From Desulfobacterales bacterium HSG16 (lineage in GTDB: Bacteria > Desulfobacterota > Desulfobacteria > Desulfobacterales > HSG16): a DNA stretch of 52,878 nucleotides. This document shows positions 29,108-36,661 of the stretch, in pieces. Position 1 is the first letter of the stretch. Every line of letters starts with the position of its first letter. The notes beneath the pieces were generated by a model that worked only from the letters and a program-made list of their open reading frames with translations, did not search any database and was not told the DNA's origin. The DNA is taken from NCBI GenBank assembly GCA_030377965.1, contig JAUCGE010000015.1:1-52878 (forward strand), written 5' to 3'. The position numbers and the translations under genes were made by a program.

Positions 29108-30547
29108 TTATGAGCCATTGATTTTTGATTCGATTTTTGATTCCATCTTCGACACGGCAGAGGCAAGAGAAGGCGAATTGCGGGCCGCGGCTTCAGACAA
29201 GATGGCAATAACATTTTTCACATCTTCGAGTATAAAGAAAATGCTGGCAGATACTTCGATCATGGACATGATATCTTCACATATCTGATACGCCATAAAA
29301 GGTTTTTTGCGGCAGACTTGCTCAAGCCATTTGTAAAACCATGTTATATCAAATTGATACGGAGAATGATAGAAGATGCGGACAAATGTTCTGGCAGATG
29401 GAAAAAAATTTTGGGGTTTATTACCGATTGCTTGAAGCTGTCTGTTTGATGGCAAAAATGAAGGCAAATATAATCTGAACGAATCCAGAACCCCGGCAAA
29501 AGCATCTCGATTTTTGAGTTTATCAAGATCTTCTGCAAGCCTTTTTTCCGTTATCATACCGGATATAAGCGCAAATGCGGATAAATTGCCCCATGCAAAA
29601 AGTGCATCATATGCTCTTTCCTGCTTCATCTCCCACAATATTTCTTTCACATCATCAAAACGGTCGTTACACTGATTTATAAGAAAAGGCGTTGCATAAC
29701 TCCACAAATCGTCAAAAGGCTTCTTGCGTACTATCTGGAATAATTCCCAGGATTTTTGCGGTATGTGCGTTCCTAATGAGGGCAGATATCTCAATATGGC
29801 AATTCTTGCTGCAGGATCGCCGTGGCCTGCATATCGAAACAAAAGGGAAAAAAGCATGGATTTTAAAAAAGGGTCGAATTTTATGATTGGCTGCATTGAT
29901 TCCGATCTTTTTGCTGACGCTATTCTTGATGCCATGACCATAAGACCACTTACCGCAACATCCGAATTTTCGGCATTTTCCCCAGATTCCTGACCGTTTT
30001 CTTTTTCCTCAGACAAGCGGATAAGGGCAAATATTAAGATTTCCATGTCATGCTTTTCTATCATCAAGTGGCAGCAGGAATTTAAAAATCGAGCCACACA
30101 ATCGCTATTTTCCCATAAATCTGCATGAATATCGAGTTGTTTTAAAATTGATGAGCAAAGACGGACAGATGCGGGGTCAAAAGCGGTAACCGGGATACTG
30201 ATCAAGTCATCCGGTAAAGCACTTGGTAAATCATTCGAAAGGCCGGTTTCGGTATATGCATGACTATCGATTATATTTGCCAGGTAATCTGTGAGACCGG
30301 CCATTAAAGAAAGAGCGTGATGATTTTCAATCGCCTCCGAATAAAGGATTTTCTCAAAAAGAGCCACTCCTTTTTCCGGAAACAATCGAGCTTTTTTTTC
30401 CAACAGACCAGGCAGGTATTTACTGGTAGCCACCGTGACTTCGGATGGCAGTGATTCAGGGAAATAATACCGGAACAATTTTATGATCGCATTGTCGGAT
30501 GAGGTTGCTGATGTTGGCAGTATTACTGATGTGTTCATTGTATTCAT
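29108..30547 (-). CDS. Unrecognised helical protein, 479 residues
   Basis: No family recognised. The translation is rich in Leu, Ala, Ser, Phe and charged residues in a pattern suggesting stacked helices (HEAT-like impression only), with no signal peptide and no clear membrane segment. A low-complexity ESKIESKI run ends the protein. Start ATG 30547, or an ATG three codons later; neither has a strong Shine-Dalgarno. It lies between the glycosyltransferase block and the REC-PP2C gene in the same direction, 73 bases after the former and about 220 before the latter, so operon membership is uncertain. It is likely a real gene because it is long and has no competing frame. Confidence 0.7.
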   Translation of the reverse strand: MNTMNTSVILPTSATSSDNAIIKLFRYYFPESLPSEVTVATSKYLPGLLEKKARLFPEKGVALFEKILYSEAIENHHALSLMAGLTDYLANIIDSHAYTETGLSNDLPSALPDDLISIPVTAFDPASVRLCSSILKQLDIHADLWENSDCVARFLNSCCHLMIEKHDMEILIFALIRLSEEKENGQESGENAENSDVAVSGLMVMASRIASAKRSESMQPIIKFDPFLKSMLFSLLFRYAGHGDPAARIAILRYLPSLGTHIPQKSWELFQIVRKKPFDDLWSYATPFLINQCNDRFDDVKEILWEMKQERAYDALFAWGNLSAFALISGMITEKRLAEDLDKLKNRDAFAGVLDSFRLYLPSFLPSNRQLQAIGNKPQNFFPSARTFVRIFYHSPYQFDITWFYKWLEQVCRKKPFMAYQICEDIMSMIEVSASIFFILEDVKNVIAILSEAAARNSPSLASAVSKMESKIESKINGS

Positions 30548-30620
30548 AAAAAATATGCCCGCCCTGACTGTGATAAAATTTTTGCACTGGCACTTATTGA
30601 TGTAAAGTTAAACACATTTT

Positions 30621-31574
30621 TCAAAGAGATTCAATAAGCCATTTACCTGCTTTTTTCGCGCCTTCTCTTTTATTGTATTGCCAACCCCCTGCTTGAATCA
30701 ATCTCGCTCTTGTAAACTGATCATCGAACCGACGGAAAAACGGCAGTAGAAAATATTTTTGTTCACTACCTGCTACACAAGCCATTGCCGCCATGTTGTA
30801 TCCTGCTCCTGATACTATATATGAATAATCTTTTATCAGATCAGAGGCAGGAAAAATGCGCTGTATGGGGAATACAGAGTGCAGAGATGAATTTGTGCAG
30901 CCAAGTTCTTTCATTTTATTTTTAGCAAATTTTAACAGCTTTTTTTGTTCGAGACGATCTCCCGTATGAACAACGAGCCATTTTCTTCGATCTGATGAAG
31001 AAGGTGGATTCTGGCTATGCGAGTTGTTTTGTTGAGGATCAGGACGTAAAAGCTTTCTGTTTTGAGCCACCCTGCTTTCAGTATAGACAATCGGGGCATA
31101 AATCCTGGTCATTTTGCTTTCAGAGGATATTATTTTTTCATAAGTTGCTTCCTGACGCTCAATTGTAAGGCATTGTTGTGGAAACTGCCCGTATTTAAAA
31201 CCCATTCTTTTTTTATATTCATCCCATTTCAAAGATCTGGCAATGAGCAGACGGGGAATGTTGAGGGCAAGATTTTTCCATTCTCCGACTATTCCCCAGG
31301 GGAAAGTATCTATAACGATAGCCTTTATATCATATTTTTTCAAATATTCTTTTATATATTTCAGATATTTTTTCCTTGATTTTAAAAACTCGTAAGGTAC
31401 TTCATCCATAGGGTAAGGTTCATGGCCTTTTACAAGATGTGTCAGCCTGCTGGATGCAAGAATCCTGAAATTTATATTGGCAGTGTTGTCTACTTCTTCC
31501 AGAATGGCGAAGGTTCTTGTAATATGCCCGAGTCCTCCACCCATTGCGTAATACAGGACAGTTTTATCTGTCAT
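30621..31574 (-). CDS. GT-B glycosyltransferase, MurG/GT28-like
   Basis: 317 residues from ATG 31574. It begins TVLYYAMGGGLGHITRT, the glycine-rich N-terminal loop of GT28-type GT-B enzymes, and has the acceptor-domain strand IVIDTFPWG. A C-terminal donor-domain segment SYIVSGAGYNMAAMA is the usual nucleotide-sugar loop, followed by a FDDQFTRARLI helix. The start at residue MTDKTV is preferred over one ten codons upstream because that extension lies inside the R2 repeat, and GGTAGG within the repeat gives a well-spaced ribosome binding site. Soluble, probably membrane-associated, transferring a sugar in the glycan pathway of this block; donor and acceptor unknown. Confidence 0.78.
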   Translation of the reverse strand: MTDKTVLYYAMGGGLGHITRTFAILEEVDNTANINFRILASSRLTHLVKGHEPYPMDEVPYEFLKSRKKYLKYIKEYLKKYDIKAIVIDTFPWGIVGEWKNLALNIPRLLIARSLKWDEYKKRMGFKYGQFPQQCLTIERQEATYEKIISSESKMTRIYAPIVYTESRVAQNRKLLRPDPQQNNSHSQNPPSSSDRRKWLVVHTGDRLEQKKLLKFAKNKMKELGCTNSSLHSVFPIQRIFPASDLIKDYSYIVSGAGYNMAAMACVAGSEQKYFLLPFFRRFDDQFTRARLIQAGGWQYNKREGAKKAGKWLIESL

Positions 31575-31576
31575 GA

Positions 31577-31680
31577 TAGTACCTACCCAATAAATTATTG
31601 ACATTCTCTTAAGAGGGAATGGATTATTGTCAAGAAGCTGGCTTATCGAAAAAGTTAAAAAATATATGGTCAGATACTTA
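31577..31680 (-). repeat. R2 dispersed element, copy 3
   Basis: Read on minus it runs from TAAGTATCTGACCATATATT to AATTTATTGGGTAGGTACTA. The ends form imperfect inverted repeats and the interior (TTTTTCGATAAGCCAGCTTC and onward) aligns with copy 2 at 16371-16462. It ends two bases before the glycosyltransferase ATG and provides its likely Shine-Dalgarno. Confidence 0.6.
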
Positions 31681-31700
31681 ATCTACATGTTTTAAAAGTT

Positions 31701-32726
31701 TTAACTGAATTTATACAAGCTTCTGTTTTCCTCGATAAAATCATCGCATTTGTGGCAAATTTCTAAAGGATGGCCCGTTGCCATTGCCATGCGGATTTTT
31801 TTCATCTGCCTTCCTTTCATGATATCCCGGACAGATTGATTGAAAACATTGCCCAGTGATGGAATATGCCCTCTGACCATGCAGCATGGATAAACGAATC
31901 CGAGGGGATCAATAAAAGTATGGAGCCACGGCATGTAGCAGGGATGAGTTTTGTAGTAACCCCTTGCATGTAATCCCTTTGAAAGGGCTTTATACGAACT
32001 TTTCTTTAAATTTGTCGGCAATTCCTGTAAAAGACTCCATTCACATGCTTTAAGACCGATTTTTTGAGCCTGCGACCTGTCAAGATGAAGATTCTTATCC
32101 GCAGAATCCACGGGGATAATCTTCCAGATGATTTTTTCATCCATACTCGAAAGCAGGCTGTGTATTCCTTCCATATTTTCGGCATTTTCTCGAAAAAGAA
32201 CGGTGTTAATTCTGATTTTAGGATGTTTTTTTCGATATTTCAGAAGATATTCTATTCCTTTTATAGTTGCCTTGTAAGCTCCTTTTTTCCCTCTGATTTT
32301 GTCATGAAGGCGGGGGATCGAAGAATCCAGAGAGATTGAAACGGAATGAATTTTTGTTTTCGTAAGAAATTTTGCCATCTCTTTTGTCAGAAGAGTTCCG
32401 TTTGTGGTCAGATTCACCTGTAGTCCGAGATCGACAGCTTCTTTCAATATCTTCGATATTTCAGGGTGTAAAAAAATCTCGCCTCCTGAAAAATGTACTT
32501 TTATCAACCCCTGGCTTAGAAGATCGACAAGAGTTTGTTTTACAACTTCGGCAGGCATAATTTTTTTCACCGGGGGACGCTCACAGAATTTGCACGATAG
32601 ATTGCAATTCCACAGAAGTTTGATCTTTGCGAACAAAACAGGCGTTTCCGGAAAGGGATTTTTTTCGATATCTGCAAGTTTTTCCTTCAGCCCGTGATTA
32701 CTGTTTACTGCTTCGAGTAAGTCCAC
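31701..32726 (-). CDS. Radical SAM protein with SPASM-like C-terminus
   Basis: 341 residues. The radical SAM [4Fe-4S] motif CNLSCKFC has Cys41, Cys45 and Cys48, followed by VHFSGGEIFLHPEI (the GGE SAM-binding motif), LTTNGTLL and SISLDSSIPRLHDKIRG. The C-terminus carries HPCYMPW, VYPCCMVRGHIPSLGN and ICHKCDDF, the cysteine pattern of SPASM/twitch auxiliary clusters. Start is GTG at 32726; AAGGAGG lies about 15 bases upstream, which is long, so the start is less certain than the gene. Proteins of this type modify peptides or act in glycan/lipid pathways. Its place among glycosyltransferases suggests a role in the same surface product, but the substrate cannot be read from sequence. Confidence 0.9.
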   Translation of the reverse strand: MDLLEAVNSNHGLKEKLADIEKNPFPETPVLFAKIKLLWNCNLSCKFCERPPVKKIMPAEVVKQTLVDLLSQGLIKVHFSGGEIFLHPEISKILKEAVDLGLQVNLTTNGTLLTKEMAKFLTKTKIHSVSISLDSSIPRLHDKIRGKKGAYKATIKGIEYLLKYRKKHPKIRINTVLFRENAENMEGIHSLLSSMDEKIIWKIIPVDSADKNLHLDRSQAQKIGLKACEWSLLQELPTNLKKSSYKALSKGLHARGYYKTHPCYMPWLHTFIDPLGFVYPCCMVRGHIPSLGNVFNQSVRDIMKGRQMKKIRMAMATGHPLEICHKCDDFIEENRSLYKFS

Positions 32727-32759
32727 CTGGTTTTTTAAGCCTCCTTTTCATAGAAAGAT

Positions 32760-32779
32760 GGCGGGGACGGAACCCCGCC
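32760..32779. repeat. GC-rich hairpin of a common intergenic type
   Basis: GGCGGGG (32760-32766) pairs with CCCCGCC (32773-32779) around ACGGAA. The GGCGGGG/ACGGAA/CCCCGCC layout resembles frequent intergenic repeats in bacteria (from memory, not searched). Confidence 0.5.
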
Positions 32780-32803
32780 CTACCATCAGGTATTTTATTA
32801 ATT

Positions 32804-32826
32804 TGGAAATCCCTTATGGATTTCCA
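32804..32826 (-). terminator. Hairpin after the glycosyltransferase at 32837-34078
   Basis: TGGAAATCC (32804-32812) pairs with GGATTTCCA (32818-32826), loop CTTAT. It lies 10 bases after the stop codon on the minus strand and is followed by an A/T-rich run. It may separate this gene from the downstream radical SAM gene. Confidence 0.4.
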
Positions 32827-32836
32827 GACAAATAAT

Positions 32837-34078
32837 CTATCGTTGATAGATAGCGCTTTCTATGATTTTAACTTCGTTTTCCGGCGTAAACCTTTTTTCA
32901 ATCGTCTCTTTTGCCGCTTTCCCGATTTTTTCCATCTGCTTTGAGTCTAATTTCAGGACAAAATCGAGTATTTCAGCGGCATTTTCTGTGTCACCGGTAT
33001 TAAACAGGAATCCATTTTTTCCATGTTCTATTACATCAGGTAATGCTCCGGCCATGCTTCCGACCACTACTCGGCCTAAAAGCATGGATTCCAGAAGAAC
33101 GTTGGGCATTCCGTCATAAAGAGAGGGAATGAAAACGATATCGCACACTCCGTAATATTGCGGCAGTAACTCTCTTTTCTGAAAAGGAATATGTATCCAG
33201 AAGTCAGAATTTTTGTATGCACTCCCGTCTTTTGAATATTTTTCAGGAACAGCGCCGACTGTCAGAAGATATGCCCGACTGCAAAACCTGAAAGATGATC
33301 TGTCATCAAAAAGCTCAAAGGCTGTATCCAGTCCTTTTTTCGACTTGAGATGGCCGAACATTCCGATAACGGATTTACCTTCAGATTTACCTTCAGATTT
33401 ACCTTCAGATTTACCTTCAGATTTACCTTCAGATTTACCTTCAGATTTACCTTCAGATTTACCTTCAGATTTACCTTCAGATTTACCTTCAGATTTACCT
33501 TTGGATTTACCTTCAGGGCAATTTTTTAAATGCCATTTCTCTTTAAATTCCATATCGCTCTTTAAAAATCCCCATTCCCTGGCATCTATACTGTTCGGGG
33601 AGTAGATTACGGGTCTTTCAGTCATAGTCGATATCCGGGAAACCATCTCGGTGGAAACTGCAGCCATTATATCCGCATGTTTCAGGATAAAATGTGTAAG
33701 CCAGGATTGTTTTATGTCATGTACCAGTTTATCAAAATCATTCCCTCGAAACATAACCATGCTTATCCTGTCGAGCCATTTTGCCCAGAGAGACGCATAA
33801 TATCCTGCCTGATTTCCGCCAAAACCGATGATCACATCTGCTCCTGCCAGAAAAGCTTTATAGAGCCAGAAAAGACGTTCCGGTTCTGCCTGCGCTTTTT
33901 TGTCAGGCACGATCACAAGTCCGTATTCAAGAGGATTTATCGGCCTGGCGGTTTTTGAAAGATTAAGAACCGTGACCGAATGCCCCCGGTCGCGGAGACT
34001 GTTGACCAGCCTGCCTGACGACTGGGCCAGCCCTCCTGATTTAGGGGGATGTTTCGTGGTGATCCATATTATGTTCAT
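32837..34078 (-). CDS. GT4-family glycosyltransferase with (GKSE)n linker
   Basis: 413 residues, GT-B fold. N-terminal domain: MNIIWITTKHPPKSGGLAQS, FGGNQAGYYAS, FRGNDFDKLV, then VIYSPNSID. C-terminal donor domain: VIGMFGHLKSKKGLDTA, FIPSLYDGMPNVLLESM (the EX7E region) and GALPDVIEHGKNGFLF. Exactly at the joint between the two Rossmann domains lies about 50 residues of GKSE repeats encoded by a 12-bp tandem repeat (33372-33515), absent from normal GT4 enzymes. Each unit is in frame, so copy-number change would alter linker length without frameshift. It lies 15 bases downstream of the zinc-finger gene. Sugar and acceptor unknown. Confidence 0.9.
   Translation of the reverse strand: MNIIWITTKHPPKSGGLAQSSGRLVNSLRDRGHSVTVLNLSKTARPINPLEYGLVIVPDKKAQAEPERLFWLYKAFLAGADVIIGFGGNQAGYYASLWAKWLDRISMVMFRGNDFDKLVHDIKQSWLTHFILKHADIMAAVSTEMVSRISTMTERPVIYSPNSIDAREWGFLKSDMEFKEKWHLKNCPEGKSKGKSEGKSEGKSEGKSEGKSEGKSEGKSEGKSEGKSEGKSEGKSVIGMFGHLKSKKGLDTAFELFDDRSSFRFCSRAYLLTVGAVPEKYSKDGSAYKNSDFWIHIPFQKRELLPQYYGVCDIVFIPSLYDGMPNVLLESMLLGRVVVGSMAGALPDVIEHGKNGFLFNTGDTENAAEILDFVLKLDSKQMEKIGKAAKETIEKRFTPENEVKIIESAIYQR
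33372..33515 (-). repeat. 12-bp tandem repeat, 12 copies, in frame in a glycosyltransferase
   Basis: Unit GATTTACCTTCA on plus (GKSE on the coding strand). Twelve units start at 33372, 33384 and so on to 33504; eleven are identical and the one at 33492 ends TG instead of CA. Total 144 bp. Perfect copies imply recent expansion, and slippage would change copy number without breaking the gene. Confidence 0.97.
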
Positions 34079-34093
34079 TTTTTTAAAAATTCC

Positions 34094-34480
34094 CTAGCTG
34101 TCCTGAAAATCATCCGGTGCAATTTCATCACCATAGTCATCGTCATCATCGTATTCTTGATCATCCATATCCGACCCGGTTTCGAAATTTTGATAATCTT
34201 CTTCTCCGTATCGGCGACTATGCCCGAAGTAATAACCACTATACCCGGTATCTCTGAAAACTTGCCTTCTGGCCCGAAGATCGCTTATCCTGGCATCGGT
34301 ATCATCACTGTCTTCGGAAACTTGATCAGCATAACATTCAAGACATACCAGACTATCATCTTCAAGGTTTTGCCCATGTTCTTCACATATCGGGCGGTTG
34401 CATGATGAGCAAAAACCAGAAGCAGGCTGTTTGCAGTCTCTAAGATTAAGAAAACCTTTTTTATATTTGCAGTTTGCCAT
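34094..34480 (-). CDS. Small zinc-finger protein with acidic tail
   Basis: 128 residues. The N-terminal 50 residues carry Cys4, Cys16, Cys24, Cys27, Cys32, His35, Cys46 and Cys49 (CSSCNRPICEEH, LVCLECY), a B-box-like spacing able to bind two zinc ions. The C-terminus is strongly acidic (DMDDQEYDDDDD). AAGGAG sits just upstream of ATG. It lies between a membrane protein and a glycosyltransferase in one direction, with 36- and 15-base gaps, so it is probably co-transcribed. Known bacterial proteins of this shape are mostly uncharacterised; a protein-protein role is inference. Confidence 0.75.
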   Translation of the reverse strand: MANCKYKKGFLNLRDCKQPASGFCSSCNRPICEEHGQNLEDDSLVCLECYADQVSEDSDDTDARISDLRARRQVFRDTGYSGYYFGHSRRYGEEDYQNFETGSDMDDQEYDDDDDYGDEIAPDDFQDS

Positions 34481-34516
34481 CTTATTTTCTCCTTGTTTTT
34501 AGATAACTGTCCAGTA

Positions 34517-35374
34517 TCAGTTATTTGTAACCGGTTCGATACATGAATAAAGCCTTCCAATTAACTTGAGCGTTGTGATTGTATCGGGAAATTTCTTCTC
34601 TCTTTTCGATTTAACAACGCCGACAATTACAAGAACCGGCCCTTTCATGGTCTGCTTGATATCCACCTTTTTTATGTTATCTTTCAAATTCGTTTCAATC
34701 AGTTCTTTTTTACACCGGTATTTTTTTGCACTTACCTTCAAGCGGATAGTATAGGTCATTACCTGCTTCTTATATTTCCGTTTTGTCTTGATCTTTCCCC
34801 TTGGATTCTTTTTTGTCATCTGTGCTTCGATAAGAGAGTCACGCACGGACACGACAAGACGGTTTCCATCATGTAAAGGAAGCGTCATTTTCAGATAATC
34901 TCTTTCGTACAACGTGTCATAACATTTATGGTAAACACCTTTTTGATATTTATCACTTTTGGATTTTTTGAATATTTTCTTATCCGTAGGAAAGAAATCC
35001 ATTTCAATGGAAATTTTCTTATTTTTCTTGATGTCATCGGACAAAGCTCTCAACAACGGGAAAAGATAGACCCGAAACCCGTCGTCCAGATCGCGGAAGC
35101 TGTACCGTATTCCTACGAGTACAAAGATAACCAGGGCTATGCCAAAAACCGGGGCAAGATAAAAGAAATAAGGTGTTGTTGTCATTGCCCCTGTTATAAG
35201 CGAGGCAATAATACCGAATAAGCACAATGCTGCCCGTGTAAAAGCCTTTTTTTCATTCTTTTCGGCATCACTGTCAATTTTTTCCAGTTCGGAAAGGGCA
35301 TTTATACAATCTGCTGCTTCCCAGCTTCCGGTAATTCCCCTGTTTTTCAGCAATGATCTGGCGTTATTTCCCAC
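34517..35374 (-). CDS. Membrane protein of unknown function
   Basis: About 285 residues. The start is set at GTG 35374 because AGGAG lies 6 bases before it; the ATG at 35380 directly abuts the Shine-Dalgarno. After a soluble N-terminus (SWEAADCINALSELEK) there are two membrane segments (ALCLFGIIASLITGAM and FFYLAPVFGIALVIFVLVG), then a ~180-residue basic soluble domain, Lys-rich, with alternating strands (GNRLVVSVRDSLIEAQMTKK, VLVIVGVVKSK). No signal peptide. I do not recognise the family. It is in line with glycosyltransferase genes and precedes the zinc-finger gene by 36 bases. Confidence 0.7.
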   Translation of the reverse strand: MGNNARSLLKNRGITGSWEAADCINALSELEKIDSDAEKNEKKAFTRAALCLFGIIASLITGAMTTTPYFFYLAPVFGIALVIFVLVGIRYSFRDLDDGFRVYLFPLLRALSDDIKKNKKISIEMDFFPTDKKIFKKSKSDKYQKGVYHKCYDTLYERDYLKMTLPLHDGNRLVVSVRDSLIEAQMTKKNPRGKIKTKRKYKKQVMTYTIRLKVSAKKYRCKKELIETNLKDNIKKVDIKQTMKGPVLVIVGVVKSKREKKFPDTITTLKLIGRLYSCIEPVTNN

Positions 35375-35467
35375 AACCATCTCCTTTTTTGCTTATTTTT
35401 AAGATAAAAATAATTATTTCAAAAAGGCCGCAAAGATATTCTCAAAACAGCATATTTCTGCCTGTAA

Positions 35468-36634
35468 TCAGGTCAGCCTGTCCCCAAATATGTCATAAGC
35501 CTCATAAAGTCTTGTTTCCCAAGTTTTGTGACTGTAAGACCGTTTTATCTTTTCTGCTGCCTGCCTTCCGAGTTTTTTGACAAGATTTTTATCGTTTACA
35601 AGTCTTTCCATAGCAAGAGCCAGGGATCGGGCAGAGTCAGGAGTCACGAGTATTCCGTCTTTTTCATGCTCTATGATCTCGGAACACACGGGAAGCCCGG
35701 ATGCTATGACCGGAGTTCCAGCACTCATGGATTCTATGATTTTCAATGGCGAGCATCCCTGTATTTCGTTTCTTGCACATCGTGTAAGAGGAGCCACGCT
35801 GAAAAGAGATTTTCTGTATAATTTATAAACTTCTTTTCGAGAAAGGCCGATATCCAGTTCCATATTCTGCTCAAGTCCGAGCTTTCTTATCATCTTACGG
35901 ACAGGTCTCAGATGCTTTCGTGTAGAACATGCCAGGTACAGGCAAAGATTGCCTTTGTCCGCTATCATGGAAAATGCCTTCAAGAGTACAGGCAGCCCCT
36001 GCCAGGGTGCCAGGGTTCCTGCGTACAGAATAAAATCTTCTTTTTTATCATTATTATAGGGTGATATTTCAGATGTTTGTGGATAAACGGTATTTGGAAT
36101 CACGACAATTTTTTCAGGATCGACTCCTCTTGCCATAAGACAGCGTTTGTTGACCTGGCTTACGGTGATGATTCCATGAGCGGACTTCAGGCAAAAATCT
36201 TCCATCTCCTTTATCCGGTTAATCAAACCAGGATTTTTCATCAACCTCGGATAGTGGCATACAAGTTCTATGGAAGGAAACCCGTTGACCTCGTACACGA
36301 TAAGAGAATTTTTGCTTCCAGGGTGTGCAAGTATGGGGATTCCGCTCCAGATATCTCTGAAATGAATGATTTGCAAATCATCGGAATTTGTCATGAGCCT
36401 GTATACAAAATCCCCGAAATAGTCGGCCCGTTCCAAAAGATTCGGGTGAGTATCTAAAAATCTCCTGATTATGATATCGCCTTCTTTCTGATATCCGGGC
36501 ATATCCCCGTAACCAAGGGAAATTAAAATGGTTTTCCCGAATTTTTTTTCCATGGCCTTTACTGTATGGGCTATATGAGTGCTGGCTCCTTTGGAAGACG
36601 GGAAGAGATCAAATGCGGAAAATAAAGTTGTCAT
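35468..36634 (-). CDS. GT4-family glycosyltransferase
   Basis: 388 residues, GT-B fold. N-terminus LFSAFDLFPSSKGASTHIAH (acceptor-side loop), VYEVNGFPSIEL, HGIITVSQ, then the linker VVIPNTVYP. The donor domain has LYAGTLAPWQGLPVLLKAF, the EX7E stretch EIQGCSPLKIIESMSAGTPV and SEIIEHEKDGILV. AGGAAAA sits 7 bases before ATG. It follows the GalT-like gene by 27 bases, so the two are likely co-transcribed. Probably a retaining nucleotide-sugar transferase making a surface or exported glycan; sugar unknown. Confidence 0.88.
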   Translation of the reverse strand: MTTLFSAFDLFPSSKGASTHIAHTVKAMEKKFGKTILISLGYGDMPGYQKEGDIIIRRFLDTHPNLLERADYFGDFVYRLMTNSDDLQIIHFRDIWSGIPILAHPGSKNSLIVYEVNGFPSIELVCHYPRLMKNPGLINRIKEMEDFCLKSAHGIITVSQVNKRCLMARGVDPEKIVVIPNTVYPQTSEISPYNNDKKEDFILYAGTLAPWQGLPVLLKAFSMIADKGNLCLYLACSTRKHLRPVRKMIRKLGLEQNMELDIGLSRKEVYKLYRKSLFSVAPLTRCARNEIQGCSPLKIIESMSAGTPVIASGLPVCSEIIEHEKDGILVTPDSARSLALAMERLVNDKNLVKKLGRQAAEKIKRSYSHKTWETRLYEAYDIFGDRLT

Positions 36635-36661
36635 GAAAAAATTTTCCTGATTTTGGGTTGT

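Noticed and set aside
33372-33515. Short regular repeats as a possible CRISPR array
   Set aside because: Units are 12 bp, contiguous and without spacers, in frame within a gene, and there are no cas genes.
33213-33605. Plus-strand reading frame rich in LPSD repeats
   Set aside because: It is the antisense reading of the 12-bp repeat inside the glycosyltransferase gene, which has full domain support on the other strand.
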